Positions 8,751-18,139 of a stretch of 64,000 bases of DNA are shown here, piece after piece. This stretch comes from Bradyrhizobium quebecense (lineage in GTDB: Bacteria > Pseudomonadota > Alphaproteobacteria > Rhizobiales > Xanthobacteraceae). The translations under genes were made by a program, and so were the position numbers. The notes beneath the pieces are model-generated. The model was given only the letters and a program-made list of their open reading frames with translations. It searched no databases and was not told the DNA's origin. The first letter of the stretch is position 1. The number at the start of each line of letters is the position of its first letter. The stretch spans positions 868,001 through 932,000 of the forward strand of contig NZ_CP088022.1 in the NCBI RefSeq assembly GCF_013373795.3. The letters run 5' to 3'.

Positions 8751-9060
8751 TTATCCGTCTCCTGTTTGCGATGTGGATGAACCCTCAGCCCTCTGATGGC
8801 ACCGACATGCCAAGGACGGGAACGTTCTCGCACGTGCGAGGTTCCTTAGGTGTGGGAGATCTGCCGCTTCTTTCTTCCATCACACTGTGGTCTTGCTGAT
8901 GCCATCTCGCTCCAACACGTTTTTGCCGACGCCAGCGTTGCAAAATTGCCGCGCAGTGATGGCTGCATCAAGGAATCCCACCGCCGCCCTTCACGTCATC
9001 GTGCACGAGAGCTTCGACTAATGTTTTCTCGTTCACCTTCAACAGCTTTTGCAGGACGTC
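8751..9060. other. Divergent intergenic region between glycosyltransferase and ABC exporter
   Basis: These 310 bp separate two divergent genes and should carry both promoters. The clearest element is a perfect 14-bp palindrome, CTCGCACGTGCGAG, at 8827-8840, flanked by GAAC and GTTC. I see no small gene and no strong -35/-10 pair. Confidence 0.5.
8827..8840. promoter_or_regulatory. Perfect palindrome CTCGCACGTGCGAG, candidate operator
   Basis: This 14-bp palindrome is centred between the divergent glycosyltransferase and exporter genes, 77 bp and 221 bp from their starts. The central CACGTG and the flanking GAAC/GTTC make a regulator-binding site plausible. The cognate regulator is not identified. 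Confidence 0.4.
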
Positions 9061-10824
9061 ATGGACCATCTGTCAGGCTATGCGCATCGCCCGTTCCCCT
9101 TCGTGCTGCGCTATCTGCGTCGGCGGCTTCCTTCGCATGTCGTCATCTTATCGGCCGTCGTCGCGGCGGTTGCCTGTTCGGTAGGCACGCAATACGGCGT
9201 GAAGAATCTGGTCGACGCATTGTCGGCAGGGCCGTTGGCCGCGAATGGCGTATGGCTGGCATTCGCTCTGCTCATGTCGCTGATCGCAGCCGACAACTTC
9301 CTGTGGCGGATCGCGAGTTGGACCGCGAGCTACACCTTCGTCAGCGTCAGCGGCGATCTTCGCCGCGATATGTTCCGCCATCTCACCGGCCACGCGCCGA
9401 GCTATTTCACGGACCGGCTGCCGGGCATGCTGACCAGCCGGATTACGGCGACGTCGAACGCGGTCTACACCGTCGAGAACATGTTCGTATGGAATGTGTT
9501 GCCGCCTTGCATCGCCACCTTCGCGGCGATCACCCTGGTTGGAACCGTCAGCGTGACAATGTCAGCAGTGCTGATCCTGATTGCGGGAACCATGGTCGTG
9601 GCCATGTTCCGCATGGCGGCCGCCGGCAGACCGCTGCATGACGATTTCGCCAACAGAGCGGCGGCCGTGGACGGCGAAATGGTCGACGTCATCAACAACC
9701 TGCCGCTGGTGCGCGCGTTCTGTGGCCTCGGCTACGAGCACGACCGCTTCGATGCGACCGTCAATCGGGAACTCGTGGCGCGCGGCCGTTCCTTGCGCTA
9801 TCTCGAAAAGCTTCGTCTCGTTCACGCTGCCGTGACCGTCATTCTGACGATCGCGATGCTGGCCTGGGCTCTCAATCTCTGGCAGCAGGGCGCCGCGACC
9901 ACCGGCGACGTCGTGCTGGTCTGCACGCTCGGCATCTCGATCCTCAGCGCCACCCGCGATCTCGCCGTTGCGCTGGTCGACGTCACCCAGCATGTCGCCC
10001 GCCTGACCGAGGCGCTGGCGACGCTGTTGCAGCCGCACGAGCTGAAGGACCATCCGGAAGCCGAGGTGCTGGTGAAGAGCGGCGCGGCGATCGCCTTCAA
10101 CAATGTCTCGTTCCGCTATCCCGGCGGCCTGCAGGTGTTCGAGCGTTTCAGCCTGCGCATCCAGCCCGGCCAGCGGGTCGGCTTGGTCGGCCAGTCCGGC
10201 GGCGGCAAGTCAACACTGTTTACCCTTCTGCAGCGCTTCTACGACGTCGAGCAGGGCAACATCACGGTCGACGGCCAGGACATCTCGCGCGTCACCCAGC
10301 AGAGCCTGCGCGCCGCGATCTCGGTGGTGCCGCAGGATATCTCGCTGTTCCACCGGTCGATCCTGGAGAACATCCGTTACGGCCGGCCGGACGCCACCGA
10401 CGACGAGGTGCGGCGGGCGGCGATCGCGGCGCGCTGCGACTTCATCGAAGGCCTGCCCGAGGGCATGAACACCATCGTCGGCGACCGCGGCGTCAAGGTC
10501 TCCGGCGGCCAGCGCCAGCGGATCGCGATCGCGCGCGCCTTCCTGAAGGACGCGCCGATCCTGCTGCTCGACGAGGCCACCGCGGCGCTCGATGCGGACT
10601 CCGAGGAGGCGATCCGCGAGGCGTTGTCGCGACTGATGCGCGGGCGTACGGTGGTGGCGATCGCGCACCGTCTCGCGACGCTGCGCAGCTTCGACCGCGT
10701 GCTCGTGCTGCAAGGCGGCCGGATCGTCGAGGACGGTCCGCCCGATATCCTCGTGAAGGGAAGGGGTCCCTACCGCGACCTGGTCGCGCGCGAGATGGGC
10801 CGCCTCTCCACCAGCGCGGCCTGA
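9061..10824 (+). CDS. ABC exporter, fused permease and ATPase (MsbA/multidrug type)
   Basis: The 587-residue protein combines an N-terminal six-helix ABC exporter domain (about 1-300) with a C-terminal ATPase: Walker A GQSGGGKST, signature VSGGQRQR, Walker B ILLLDEA and switch IAHR. Such half-transporters dimerise and export lipids, glycans or drugs. The ATG at 9061 is preferred; a TTG 12 bp upstream is possible. The gene is divergent from a GT4 glycosyltransferase and upstream of a glycogen debranching-type gene, so glycan or glycolipid export is one hypothesis. The substrate cannot be inferred from sequence alone. Confidence 0.9.
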   Translation: MDHLSGYAHRPFPFVLRYLRRRLPSHVVILSAVVAAVACSVGTQYGVKNLVDALSAGPLAANGVWLAFALLMSLIAADNFLWRIASWTASYTFVSVSGDLRRDMFRHLTGHAPSYFTDRLPGMLTSRITATSNAVYTVENMFVWNVLPPCIATFAAITLVGTVSVTMSAVLILIAGTMVVAMFRMAAAGRPLHDDFANRAAAVDGEMVDVINNLPLVRAFCGLGYEHDRFDATVNRELVARGRSLRYLEKLRLVHAAVTVILTIAMLAWALNLWQQGAATTGDVVLVCTLGISILSATRDLAVALVDVTQHVARLTEALATLLQPHELKDHPEAEVLVKSGAAIAFNNVSFRYPGGLQVFERFSLRIQPGQRVGLVGQSGGGKSTLFTLLQRFYDVEQGNITVDGQDISRVTQQSLRAAISVVPQDISLFHRSILENIRYGRPDATDDEVRRAAIAARCDFIEGLPEGMNTIVGDRGVKVSGGQRQRIAIARAFLKDAPILLLDEATAALDADSEEAIREALSRLMRGRTVVAIAHRLATLRSFDRVLVLQGGRIVEDGPPDILVKGRGPYRDLVAREMGRLSTSAA

Positions 10825-10920
10825 CCCCGCGTCATCAAGCGCGTTGTTGCGTTCCGGTGCGTTCGTTCGAGCCGAGATACGGGCCAAGAGTCGGGCCAAG
10901 CAAAGTCGCCAGAGGTTCAG

Positions 10921-13122
10921 ATGGCAGCTGACGTCGTCACGCAGATCATCACTGCTCGCATCACTGAGCACGTCGCCGAATCGCCGTTCTACATTCCGAT
11001 GACCGGGCCCGCGGCGCGGCCGCGGCGCTCGCTCAAGCATGACGACACCTTCATCGTGCTCGACAGCCATGGCGATATCGGCGCCTCGGCCGGCGGGCCG
11101 GATGGCCTGTTCAACGCCGATACGCGCTACCTCGCGCGGCTGGAAATGGTGCTGGAGGACGTGCAGCCGCTGCTGCTCGGCTCCAACATGCGCGACGACA
11201 ATTCGGCGCTGACGGTCGATCTCACCAATTCCGACGTCTATCGCGACGGCCGTCTGACCTTGCAGAAGGACACGCTGCACATCGTGCGCTCGATCTTCCT
11301 ATGGCGCGGTACCGCCTATCAGCGCATCGGCCTGCAGAACCACGGCGAACACATCGCGAGCTTCGATCTGACGCTGCTGTTCGACAATGATTTTGCCGAC
11401 CTGTTCGAGGTGCGCGGCGAGCGGCGGCCGCGGCGTGGCATCGGCTCGAGCAAGCTGCTCGGCCCGACCGACGTCGTGCTGGAATATTGCGGCCTCGACG
11501 AGCAGACGCGGATCACCGCGCTGCATTTCGACCCGCGGCCGACCCGGCTGTCGGTCAACGCCGCAACCTATCATTTCGACCTCGAGCCCGGCCGGGTCAC
11601 GTCGCTGTTCGTGGCGGTGTCTTGCAACAAGCCGATCATGCAGAAGCCGGTGCCGTTCTTCCGCGGGCTCCTGGCGCATCGCCGGGAGATGCGAAATTCG
11701 ACGGCCGGCGCGGCCAGCATCGAGACGTCGAACAACATCTTCAACGAGGTGCTGTGCCAGGCGATGGCCGATCTCAACATGCTGATGACGGAGACGCCGC
11801 AGGGCCGTTACCCCTATGCCGGCATTCCCTGGTATTCGACGACATTCGGCCGCGACGGGCTAATCACCGCGCTGCAAATGCTGTGGGTCGATCCGCGGAT
11901 CGCCAAGGGCGTGTTGAAGCGGCTCGCGCTGTTCCAGGCCAAGGCGGTCGATCCGCTGTCCGATGCCGCGCCGGGCAAGATCCTGCACGAGATGCGCGGC
12001 GGCGAGATGGCCGCGCTGCGCGAGGTGCCGTTCGCGCATTACTACGGCAGCGTCGATTCGACGCCGCTGTTCGTGCTGCTCGCCGGGCTCTATCTGGAGC
12101 GCACCGGCGATTTGGAGACGTTGCGCGAGTTGTGGCCGGCGGTGGAGGCGGGGTTGCAATGGATCGACGGTCCGGGCGATCCCGATCGCGACGGCTTCAT
12201 CGAGTATCAGCGCGCCACTGAGGAGGGGCTGCGGAACCAGGGCTGGAAGGACTCCTTCGACGCCATCTTCCACGCCGACGGCACGCTTGCCGAAGGCAAT
12301 ATCGCGCTGGCTGAGGTGCAAGGCTATGTGTTCGCCGGCAAGCAGCTTGCCGCCCGTGCGGCGCGCAAGCTCGGCTTCGCGGACAAGGCGTCGCGGCTGG
12401 AAGCCGAGACCGAGCGGCTGCGCGAGCGGTTCGAGGCGGCGTTCTGGTGCGAGGAGCTCGGCACCTATGCGCTCGCGCTCGACGGCGCCAAGCGGCCGTG
12501 CAAGGTGCGCACGTCGAATGCCGGACAGACCTTGTTTTCCGGCATGGTGCGCGAAGACCGCGCGCGACGGGTTGCCGCCGACCTGATGAGCCAGAGATTC
12601 TTCTCGGGCTGGGGCATCCGCACCGTCGCCGTGGGCGAGGCGCGCTACAACCCGATGTCCTATCACGACGGCTCGATCTGGCCGCATGACAATGCGCTGA
12701 TCGCACTCGGATTTGCCCGCTACGGCCTGAAGCATTCGGTCGCGCATCTGTTCAAGGGCCTGTTCGATGCCGCGAGCTATATGGAGCTGCGGCGGCTGCC
12801 CGAACTTTTCTGCGGCTTCCGCCGCGAGCGCCGGCGCGGCCCGGTGCTTTATCCGGTGGCCTGCGCACCGCAGGCCTGGGCGAGCGCGACGCCGTTCACG
12901 CTGCTGGAGGCCGCGCTTGGGTTGGAGTTCGACATCGGGCGCGGCGAGATCCGCTTGCGCGATCCGCGGCTGCCGGAATTCCTCAACGACGTGGTGCTGC
13001 GCGACCTCAGGCTCGGCGCGTCCAGCGTCGATTTGCGGCTGCGGCGACACGACGGCGAGGTGTCGCTCGAAGTGTTACGCACACGCGGCCAGATCCAGGT
13101 GTCGATCGTGCTGACGCATTGA
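10921..13122 (+). CDS. Amylo-alpha-1,6-glucosidase / glycogen debranching-type glycoside hydrolase
   Basis: The 733-residue protein has an N-terminal GDE_N-like beta-rich domain (to about 270) with the FNADTRYLARLEMVLEDVQPLLL segment, then an (alpha/alpha)6 barrel. The barrel carries the characteristic YPYAGIPWYSTTFGRDGLITALQ motif and later YNPMSYHDGSIWPHDNALIA. Members are annotated as glycogen debranching enzymes acting on alpha-1,6 branches, but many bacterial copies are uncharacterised. AGAGG precedes the ATG. Its neighbourhood (GT4, exporter, glgA 5 kb away) fits alpha-glucan metabolism. No signal peptide is seen, so it is probably cytoplasmic. Confidence 0.88.
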   Translation: MAADVVTQIITARITEHVAESPFYIPMTGPAARPRRSLKHDDTFIVLDSHGDIGASAGGPDGLFNADTRYLARLEMVLEDVQPLLLGSNMRDDNSALTVDLTNSDVYRDGRLTLQKDTLHIVRSIFLWRGTAYQRIGLQNHGEHIASFDLTLLFDNDFADLFEVRGERRPRRGIGSSKLLGPTDVVLEYCGLDEQTRITALHFDPRPTRLSVNAATYHFDLEPGRVTSLFVAVSCNKPIMQKPVPFFRGLLAHRREMRNSTAGAASIETSNNIFNEVLCQAMADLNMLMTETPQGRYPYAGIPWYSTTFGRDGLITALQMLWVDPRIAKGVLKRLALFQAKAVDPLSDAAPGKILHEMRGGEMAALREVPFAHYYGSVDSTPLFVLLAGLYLERTGDLETLRELWPAVEAGLQWIDGPGDPDRDGFIEYQRATEEGLRNQGWKDSFDAIFHADGTLAEGNIALAEVQGYVFAGKQLAARAARKLGFADKASRLEAETERLRERFEAAFWCEELGTYALALDGAKRPCKVRTSNAGQTLFSGMVREDRARRVAADLMSQRFFSGWGIRTVAVGEARYNPMSYHDGSIWPHDNALIALGFARYGLKHSVAHLFKGLFDAASYMELRRLPELFCGFRRERRRGPVLYPVACAPQAWASATPFTLLEAALGLEFDIGRGEIRLRDPRLPEFLNDVVLRDLRLGASSVDLRLRRHDGEVSLEVLRTRGQIQVSIVLTH

Positions 13123-13167
13123 GCGTCGTCGCACGGCACGCGCGCGCGAAATCGTGGGGAGAGGTAT

Positions 13168-13701
13168 ATGCGTCCGAGGACCATGGTGATGCTGGTTGGA
13201 GCGGTGCTGCTGACATGCGCGGGTGTTCGCGCCGCCGACGACGAAGCCCAGGCGCCGCCAGCAATTCAGGCGCCGCCAGCAACTCCTGCGCCGCCAGCAG
13301 CCGCTGCACCGAAGGAGCAGGCCAAAGAACCCTCCAAGGAGCCGTCGCCGCCGCCTTCGGTGACCGTGATCGGTGCGCGCGATGCGCACGGCATTCTCGG
13401 GCGCGACGTTCGCGGTTCCGCCAATGAGGACATGGGCCGCATTGTCGACGTCATCGTCGACCGCGACGGCAAGGTCCGCGCCGCGGTGATCGATTTCGGC
13501 GGCTTTCTGGGCGTCGGCAGCCGCAAGATCGTGGTCGATTGGAACGCACTGCACTTCGCCGGCGTTTCCAGCAAGAGCGACAGCATCACGCTGGACCTGA
13601 ACAAGCAGCAGGTGAGCGCTGCGCCTGAATACAAGGAAGATACGCCGTTGATCGTGCTTGGCGCGGCCGGCAGTCTTCATCCATGGGATTACGAACATTA
13701 G
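13168..13701 (+). CDS. Secreted PRC-barrel domain protein
   Basis: The 177-residue protein has a signal peptide (MRPRTMVMLVGAVLLTCAGVRAA), a Pro/Ala/Gln-rich linker with APPA repeats (about 29-60), and a PRC-barrel domain (about 68-150) with LGRDVRGSANEDMGRIVDVIVDRDGKVRAAVIDFGGFLGVG. PRC barrels occur in RimM and in stress-linked envelope proteins and bind proteins or metabolites. GGGGAGAGG is an excellent ribosome site before the ATG. Function in the periplasm is unknown. Confidence 0.85.
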   Translation: MRPRTMVMLVGAVLLTCAGVRAADDEAQAPPAIQAPPATPAPPAAAAPKEQAKEPSKEPSPPPSVTVIGARDAHGILGRDVRGSANEDMGRIVDVIVDRDGKVRAAVIDFGGFLGVGSRKIVVDWNALHFAGVSSKSDSITLDLNKQQVSAAPEYKEDTPLIVLGAAGSLHPWDYEH

Positions 13702-13831
13702 GGGGCTAAAGCTGGTCGCGCGCCCGGACTCTGCTTTCGAGACGGTTGGCGACGATCGTGGCGGGCGATCAGCCGGCGACACCAATATTGTGCCGCTTGT
13801 TCCCGGTCAGCCCAGTCCCGAGGAACCGCGC

Positions 13832-15028
13832 ATGCCGTCGCGCGAAAGCCAGCGCGGGCTCGACTGGTTCATCTTCTTCCTGGCCGACGTGCAAACCGGC
13901 TTCGGCCCATTCATCGCGGTCTATCTGACGACGCAGAAATGGACCCAGGTCGAGATCGGCTTCGTGCTCTCGATCGGCGGCATTATCGGCCTGCTGGGCC
14001 AGGTGCCCGGCGGCGCGATCGTCGATGCGGCTCGCTCGGAGCGGGTCGTCGCCGGCTGGGCGGTGGCCGCCATCGGCGCCGCCGCGCTGGCCTACGCGCT
14101 CTGGCCGATCTTTCCGGTGGTGACGCTCGCCGCCACACTGCACGCGCTCGCAAGCTGCGTACTGGGTCCGGCGATCGCCGCGATCAGCCTCGGCCTGGTT
14201 GGGCCGCTCGCGATCGGCGAGCGGCTCGGCCGCAATGCACGCTTCGCTTCGCTCGGCAGCGGCTCGGCCGCGGCGCTGATGGGCGCCTGCGGCTATTTCT
14301 TGTCGAGCCGTTCGGTGTTTCTCGTGACCTTCTTGCTCGCGATCCCGACGTTGCTGTCGCTGGCGCGGATCCGCGAGCGCGAGATCGACATCGCGCAGGC
14401 CCACGGCGAGGTGAAACGCGAGATTCCCGACAAACGAGCGACCAGTATCGTCGGTCTGGTGCGACAGCGGTCGCTCTTGATCTTTGCCGGCGCGATGATG
14501 CTGTTCCAGCTCGCCAATGCCGCGATGCTGCCGCTGATGGCGGGCGTCGTCACTACACGGTCGAGCCAATGGGCGCCGGTCCTGATCGCCGCCTGCATCA
14601 TCGTGCCGCAGGCGATCGTCGCGCTGTGCTCGCCGTCGGTCGGCCGCAAGGCCCAGGCCTGGGGCCGGCGGCCGCTGCTCCTGATCGCCTTCGCCTCGCT
14701 GGTGATCCGCGGCCTGTTGTTCGCAACGGTGCGGGATCCCTATCTGCTGGTCATGGTGCAGATCTTCGACGGCATCACCGCGGCGATCTTCAGCGTCATG
14801 GTGCCGCTGATCGTGGCCGACGTGGCGTTCGGCAGCGGCCATTTCAACCTGGCGCAGGGCATCGTCGGAACCGCGGTCGGCATCGGCGCGTCGCTCAGCA
14901 CGGTGCTCGCCGGCTATGTCAGCGACAAGCTCGGCAGCAGCACCGCCTTCATGGGCCTGGCCGGCGTCGCCGCGCTAGGGCTGTTCGTGATCTGGCTGGT
15001 GATGCCGGAGACGCGGCGGAGGGCATGA
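13832..15028 (+). CDS. Major facilitator superfamily transporter
   Basis: I use the ATG at 13832 (MPSRESQRGLDWFIFFLADVQTGFGPF); the frame is open back to 13658 but that part overlaps the PRC-barrel gene and has no membrane helix. The 398-residue protein shows about twelve hydrophobic segments in two halves and an MFS-like A-motif region GGAIVDAARSERVVAGW after helix 2. The family moves small solutes by proton antiport or symport. Substrate unknown. It may be co-transcribed with the preceding envelope gene. Confidence 0.85.
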   Translation: MPSRESQRGLDWFIFFLADVQTGFGPFIAVYLTTQKWTQVEIGFVLSIGGIIGLLGQVPGGAIVDAARSERVVAGWAVAAIGAAALAYALWPIFPVVTLAATLHALASCVLGPAIAAISLGLVGPLAIGERLGRNARFASLGSGSAAALMGACGYFLSSRSVFLVTFLLAIPTLLSLARIREREIDIAQAHGEVKREIPDKRATSIVGLVRQRSLLIFAGAMMLFQLANAAMLPLMAGVVTTRSSQWAPVLIAACIIVPQAIVALCSPSVGRKAQAWGRRPLLLIAFASLVIRGLLFATVRDPYLLVMVQIFDGITAAIFSVMVPLIVADVAFGSGHFNLAQGIVGTAVGIGASLSTVLAGYVSDKLGSSTAFMGLAGVAALGLFVIWLVMPETRRRA

Positions 15029-15192
15029 CGCAGGCAGGTTTGGCCCCGCGGCGCCCTTCCTCATGCATGCGCCGTCATATATGAGTGATTTGCTGGCGGA
15101 ACGAGCCGATAGTCCCGTGGATTAATCAATCCAAAATCGTGATCTGGTAGGGGTCGACGCAGCGCGGGCAGGCATTTCGACCGAGGAATGGC

Positions 15193-16818
15193 ATGGAAAA
15201 TCGAACGACGACGGCGCAAATCACCCGAGCAATGCGGCGTTGGGGGCCTCCCGCCTTTGTGACTTTCGCGGCGATAGTCACACTTGCGTCATTGACCGGC
15301 GGCGCTGCGGCAAAGCAGCAGCGCCCTGCGGCGACGGTCGAGGCGACCGCGCCGCGCGCCGCGGGCGAGCCGATCATGGCGATCGTGTCGATCAAAGCCC
15401 AGAAGGTGACCTTCTACGACGCCGACGGCTGGATCTACCGCGCGCCGGTGTCGAGCGGCGTCAAGGGACGCGAGACGCCGGCCGGCGTCTTCGCGCTGAT
15501 CGAGAAGGACAAGGACCACCATTCGACCCTTTATGACGATGCCTGGATGCCGAACATGCAGCGCATCACCTGGAACGGCATCGCGCTGCATGGCGGCCCG
15601 CTGCCCGGCTATGCGGCCTCGCACGGCTGCGTGCGGATGCCCTACGACTTCGCCGAGAAGCTGTTCGACAGGACGCGAATCGGGATGCGGGTGATCATCG
15701 CGCCGAACGACCCGGCGCCGGTCGATTTCACCCATCCGGCGCTGTTCGTGCCGAACGCCCAGGCCATCGCGGCTGCTCCGGCGCGTGCCGAGACGCTGTC
15801 CCGCGAAGCTGCGGATGCGGCCAAGCTGGCCGACGAGGCCAAGAAGGCTTCCGTGGCCGCGACCAAGGAAGCTGCACTGTTCACGCCGGCATCATTGCGC
15901 AAGCTGGAAAAGGCCAAGACCCGTGCCGACGCCGAGCTCGCATTCGCCGACAAGACGCTCGCCAATGCCAAGACCGACCAGGCCAAGGCGCGCGCCGAGG
16001 ATTTGAAGCAGAAGGCCACCGCCAAGGCCGCGGAAGCGACGACGCAGTTCGAGGCGGCCCAGGGTGACGCCAAGCCGAAGCTCGACGCCGCGGCAGCTGC
16101 GAAGGACGTCGCCAAGGCGGCCGAGACCAAGAAGGTCGATACCCAGAAGGCAGCGACAGAAGCGAAGCTCGCGCTCGAGCCGGTCTCTGTCTACATCAGC
16201 CGCGCGACGCAGAAGCTTTACGTCCGGCGCAACACCCATAAGCCATGGGCTGACGGCGGCGAGGTGTTCGATTCAAGCATCGAGGTTCCCGTCACGATTC
16301 GCGATCCGGATCAGCCGATCGGCACGCATATCTTCACGGCGATGGCGCGTAACGATACCGGCCTGCGCTGGACCGAGGTGACGATCGACGACGGTGACAA
16401 CGCCAAGGACGCGCTCGACCGCGTCACCATCCCGCAGGATGTGCTGGATCGCATCGCGCCGACCGCCGTGCCGCGCTCATCGATCATCATCTCGGACGAG
16501 CCGCTGAGCGCCGAGACCAACTACCGCACCGAGTTCGTTGCCGTGCTGAGCAACCAGCCCCAGGGCGGTTTCATCACACGCAAGCCGACCAGGCCGATGG
16601 AAACCGACGACATGGTTGCGAGCGGGGACGGGGACGGTTTCGGCTTCTTCTCTCAGCGCAGCTGGAATCCTCAGTCTGGCACCCAGTACGGCTATCCCCA
16701 ATACGGCAATCCTCAGGCACCGACCCAGTACGGCTCCCCGTATTATGGCAATCCTCAATCCGCCAATCCGCGCCGGCGCGGCGGCCAGTACTACTGGCAA
16801 TCGCAACAGGATTGGTAG
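15193..16818 (+). CDS. L,D-transpeptidase (YkuD fold) with long Ala/Lys coiled-coil insert
   Basis: The 541-residue envelope protein has an N-terminal membrane/signal segment (about 20-40), then a YkuD catalytic domain (about 60-170). The active-site motif is ALHGG...SHGCVRMP, with His144 and catalytic Cys146. Residues about 190-330 are Ala/Lys/Glu-rich and predicted coiled coil. A second beta domain (about 330-460, VSVYISRATQKLYVRR) resembles a YkuD repeat but has no HGC motif. The end (about 490-541) holds PQYGNPQ/QYGSPYYGNPQ repeats rich in Tyr. The family forms 3-3 peptidoglycan cross-links or attaches proteins to the wall; the insert may span the periplasm. Confidence 0.9.
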   Translation: MENRTTTAQITRAMRRWGPPAFVTFAAIVTLASLTGGAAAKQQRPAATVEATAPRAAGEPIMAIVSIKAQKVTFYDADGWIYRAPVSSGVKGRETPAGVFALIEKDKDHHSTLYDDAWMPNMQRITWNGIALHGGPLPGYAASHGCVRMPYDFAEKLFDRTRIGMRVIIAPNDPAPVDFTHPALFVPNAQAIAAAPARAETLSREAADAAKLADEAKKASVAATKEAALFTPASLRKLEKAKTRADAELAFADKTLANAKTDQAKARAEDLKQKATAKAAEATTQFEAAQGDAKPKLDAAAAAKDVAKAAETKKVDTQKAATEAKLALEPVSVYISRATQKLYVRRNTHKPWADGGEVFDSSIEVPVTIRDPDQPIGTHIFTAMARNDTGLRWTEVTIDDGDNAKDALDRVTIPQDVLDRIAPTAVPRSSIIISDEPLSAETNYRTEFVAVLSNQPQGGFITRKPTRPMETDDMVASGDGDGFGFFSQRSWNPQSGTQYGYPQYGNPQAPTQYGSPYYGNPQSANPRRRGGQYYWQSQQDW

Positions 16819-16855
16819 CAGGACGCTGCCGCGGGATCAGACAGCACTTTGAGCG

Positions 16856-16884
16856 TCGGACGGCGGCGTGACACCGCCGTCCGA
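16856..16884. terminator. Hairpin between convergent genes
   Basis: TCGGACGGCGG and its complement CCGCCGTCCGA form an 11-bp stem with a 7-nt loop between the L,D-transpeptidase stop (16818) and the methyltransferase stop (16899). No long T-run follows on either strand, so it may be a bidirectional mRNA-end hairpin rather than a strong intrinsic terminator. Confidence 0.6.
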
Positions 16885-16898
16885 TCGCGTGAACGCCG

Positions 16899-17957
16899 TT
16901 ACGGGCGAGCTTCCAGGATCAGGTTGAACGGCGTTTCCGCCGCGCGGCGGAAGCGTGAGAAGCCACCCTGGCGCGCCACCTCGCGCAGCCGGGTCTCGCC
17001 GGCCTGCGCGCCGAGTGCAAGCCCGACCTCCTGGTCCAGCGATGCCGGCGTGCAGATCATCGTCGACGCTGCGTAGTAGACGCGCCCGATCGGATTGAGG
17101 TTGTCCTCCAGCCGGTCGTTGGCGAACGGCTCGATCAGCAGGCAGGTGCCGTCGTCGGCGAGGGTGGAGCGGGTGTGCTTGAGCGCGCCGACCGGGTCGC
17201 CCATGTCGTGCAGGCAATCGAAGAAGCACACCAGGTCATACTTGTTGGCCGGGAAGTCCTTGGCCGAATGCGTCTGGAAATGAACGCGGTCCGACAATCC
17301 CGCCTCCTTCGCAGCCATCCGCGCCGCCTGGATCGAGCCGTCATGATAGTCGAAGCCGTAGAAGGTTGATTTCGGAAACGCCTCCGCCATCAACCGGGTC
17401 GACACGCCGTGGCCGCAGCCGACGTCAGCGACAACCGCACCCTTCGTCAGCTTGTCGACGACGCCCTCGAGCGCCGGTAGCCATTCCTGCACCAGATAGT
17501 GCTTGTAGCTGGTGCGGAAGAACCGGGCCGTGCCGCAGAACAGGCACTCGCTGCGCTTGTTCCATCCGATGCCCTTGCCGGTCTTGAACGCGTCGGTAAT
17601 TTTCGGCTCGTCGAGAAATGTCGCGCCGACAAGGCTTCCCACGGCGCCGAGGAAGACCGGGCTCTCCTCGTCGGCGAGCGCAAGCGCCTGCTCGGGCAGC
17701 ATCGAGAATTTTCCGGTTGCGCTGTCGTACTCGACGTAACCGGAAGCCGCCTGCGCGGAGAGCCACTCCTGAACGTAACGTCCGGCTGTCCCTGTTGCCT
17801 TCGCCAGCGCCGCCGCATTCATCGGCCCTTGCTGTGCGAGAGCCTTGTAGAGCCCGAGCTTGTCGCCCAGCAGCATCAGCGAGGCGTTCATCGCCGCGCC
17901 GACATCGCCAATCATCTTTCCCATGAATGAATTAAGACGCTCCTCGTTGACGTCCAT
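16899..17957 (-). CDS. Class I SAM-dependent methyltransferase with N-terminal winged helix
   Basis: The 352-residue protein has an N-terminal winged-helix domain (about 20-100, LGLYKALAQQGPMNAAALAKATG) and a C-terminal Rossmann methyltransferase domain with SAM motif I VVADVGCGHGVSTRLMAEAFP and later CFFDCLHDMGDPVGALKHTRSTL. This layout matches O-methyltransferase-like enzymes of the Rv2258c type. GGAGGAACATC precedes the ATG. glgA lies upstream on the same strand, 182 bp away. The methyl acceptor is unknown. Confidence 0.85.
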   Translation of the reverse strand: MDVNEERLNSFMGKMIGDVGAAMNASLMLLGDKLGLYKALAQQGPMNAAALAKATGTAGRYVQEWLSAQAASGYVEYDSATGKFSMLPEQALALADEESPVFLGAVGSLVGATFLDEPKITDAFKTGKGIGWNKRSECLFCGTARFFRTSYKHYLVQEWLPALEGVVDKLTKGAVVADVGCGHGVSTRLMAEAFPKSTFYGFDYHDGSIQAARMAAKEAGLSDRVHFQTHSAKDFPANKYDLVCFFDCLHDMGDPVGALKHTRSTLADDGTCLLIEPFANDRLEDNLNPIGRVYYAASTMICTPASLDQEVGLALGAQAGETRLREVARQGGFSRFRRAAETPFNLILEARP

Positions 17958-18139
17958 GATGTTCCTCCATCGCGATCGGGTTTTGCCAAAAGTCCGTCAG
18001 TGGCAATGACACATATGCGCCGTCGTCCGGGCAGGTAGCCATGGGGCGACTCGATCGCATGAAAGGTTCGCTGAAATGACCCGATTGTTACTTGGGACGC
18101 CGGAGCGGCCCGACCTCTCAAACCTGCGAGGCAGGCGGC

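Noticed and set aside
13658..13831. Extended N-terminus for the MFS transporter
   Set aside because: This part overlaps the PRC-barrel gene and has no membrane segment; ATG 13832 leads directly into the first helix.
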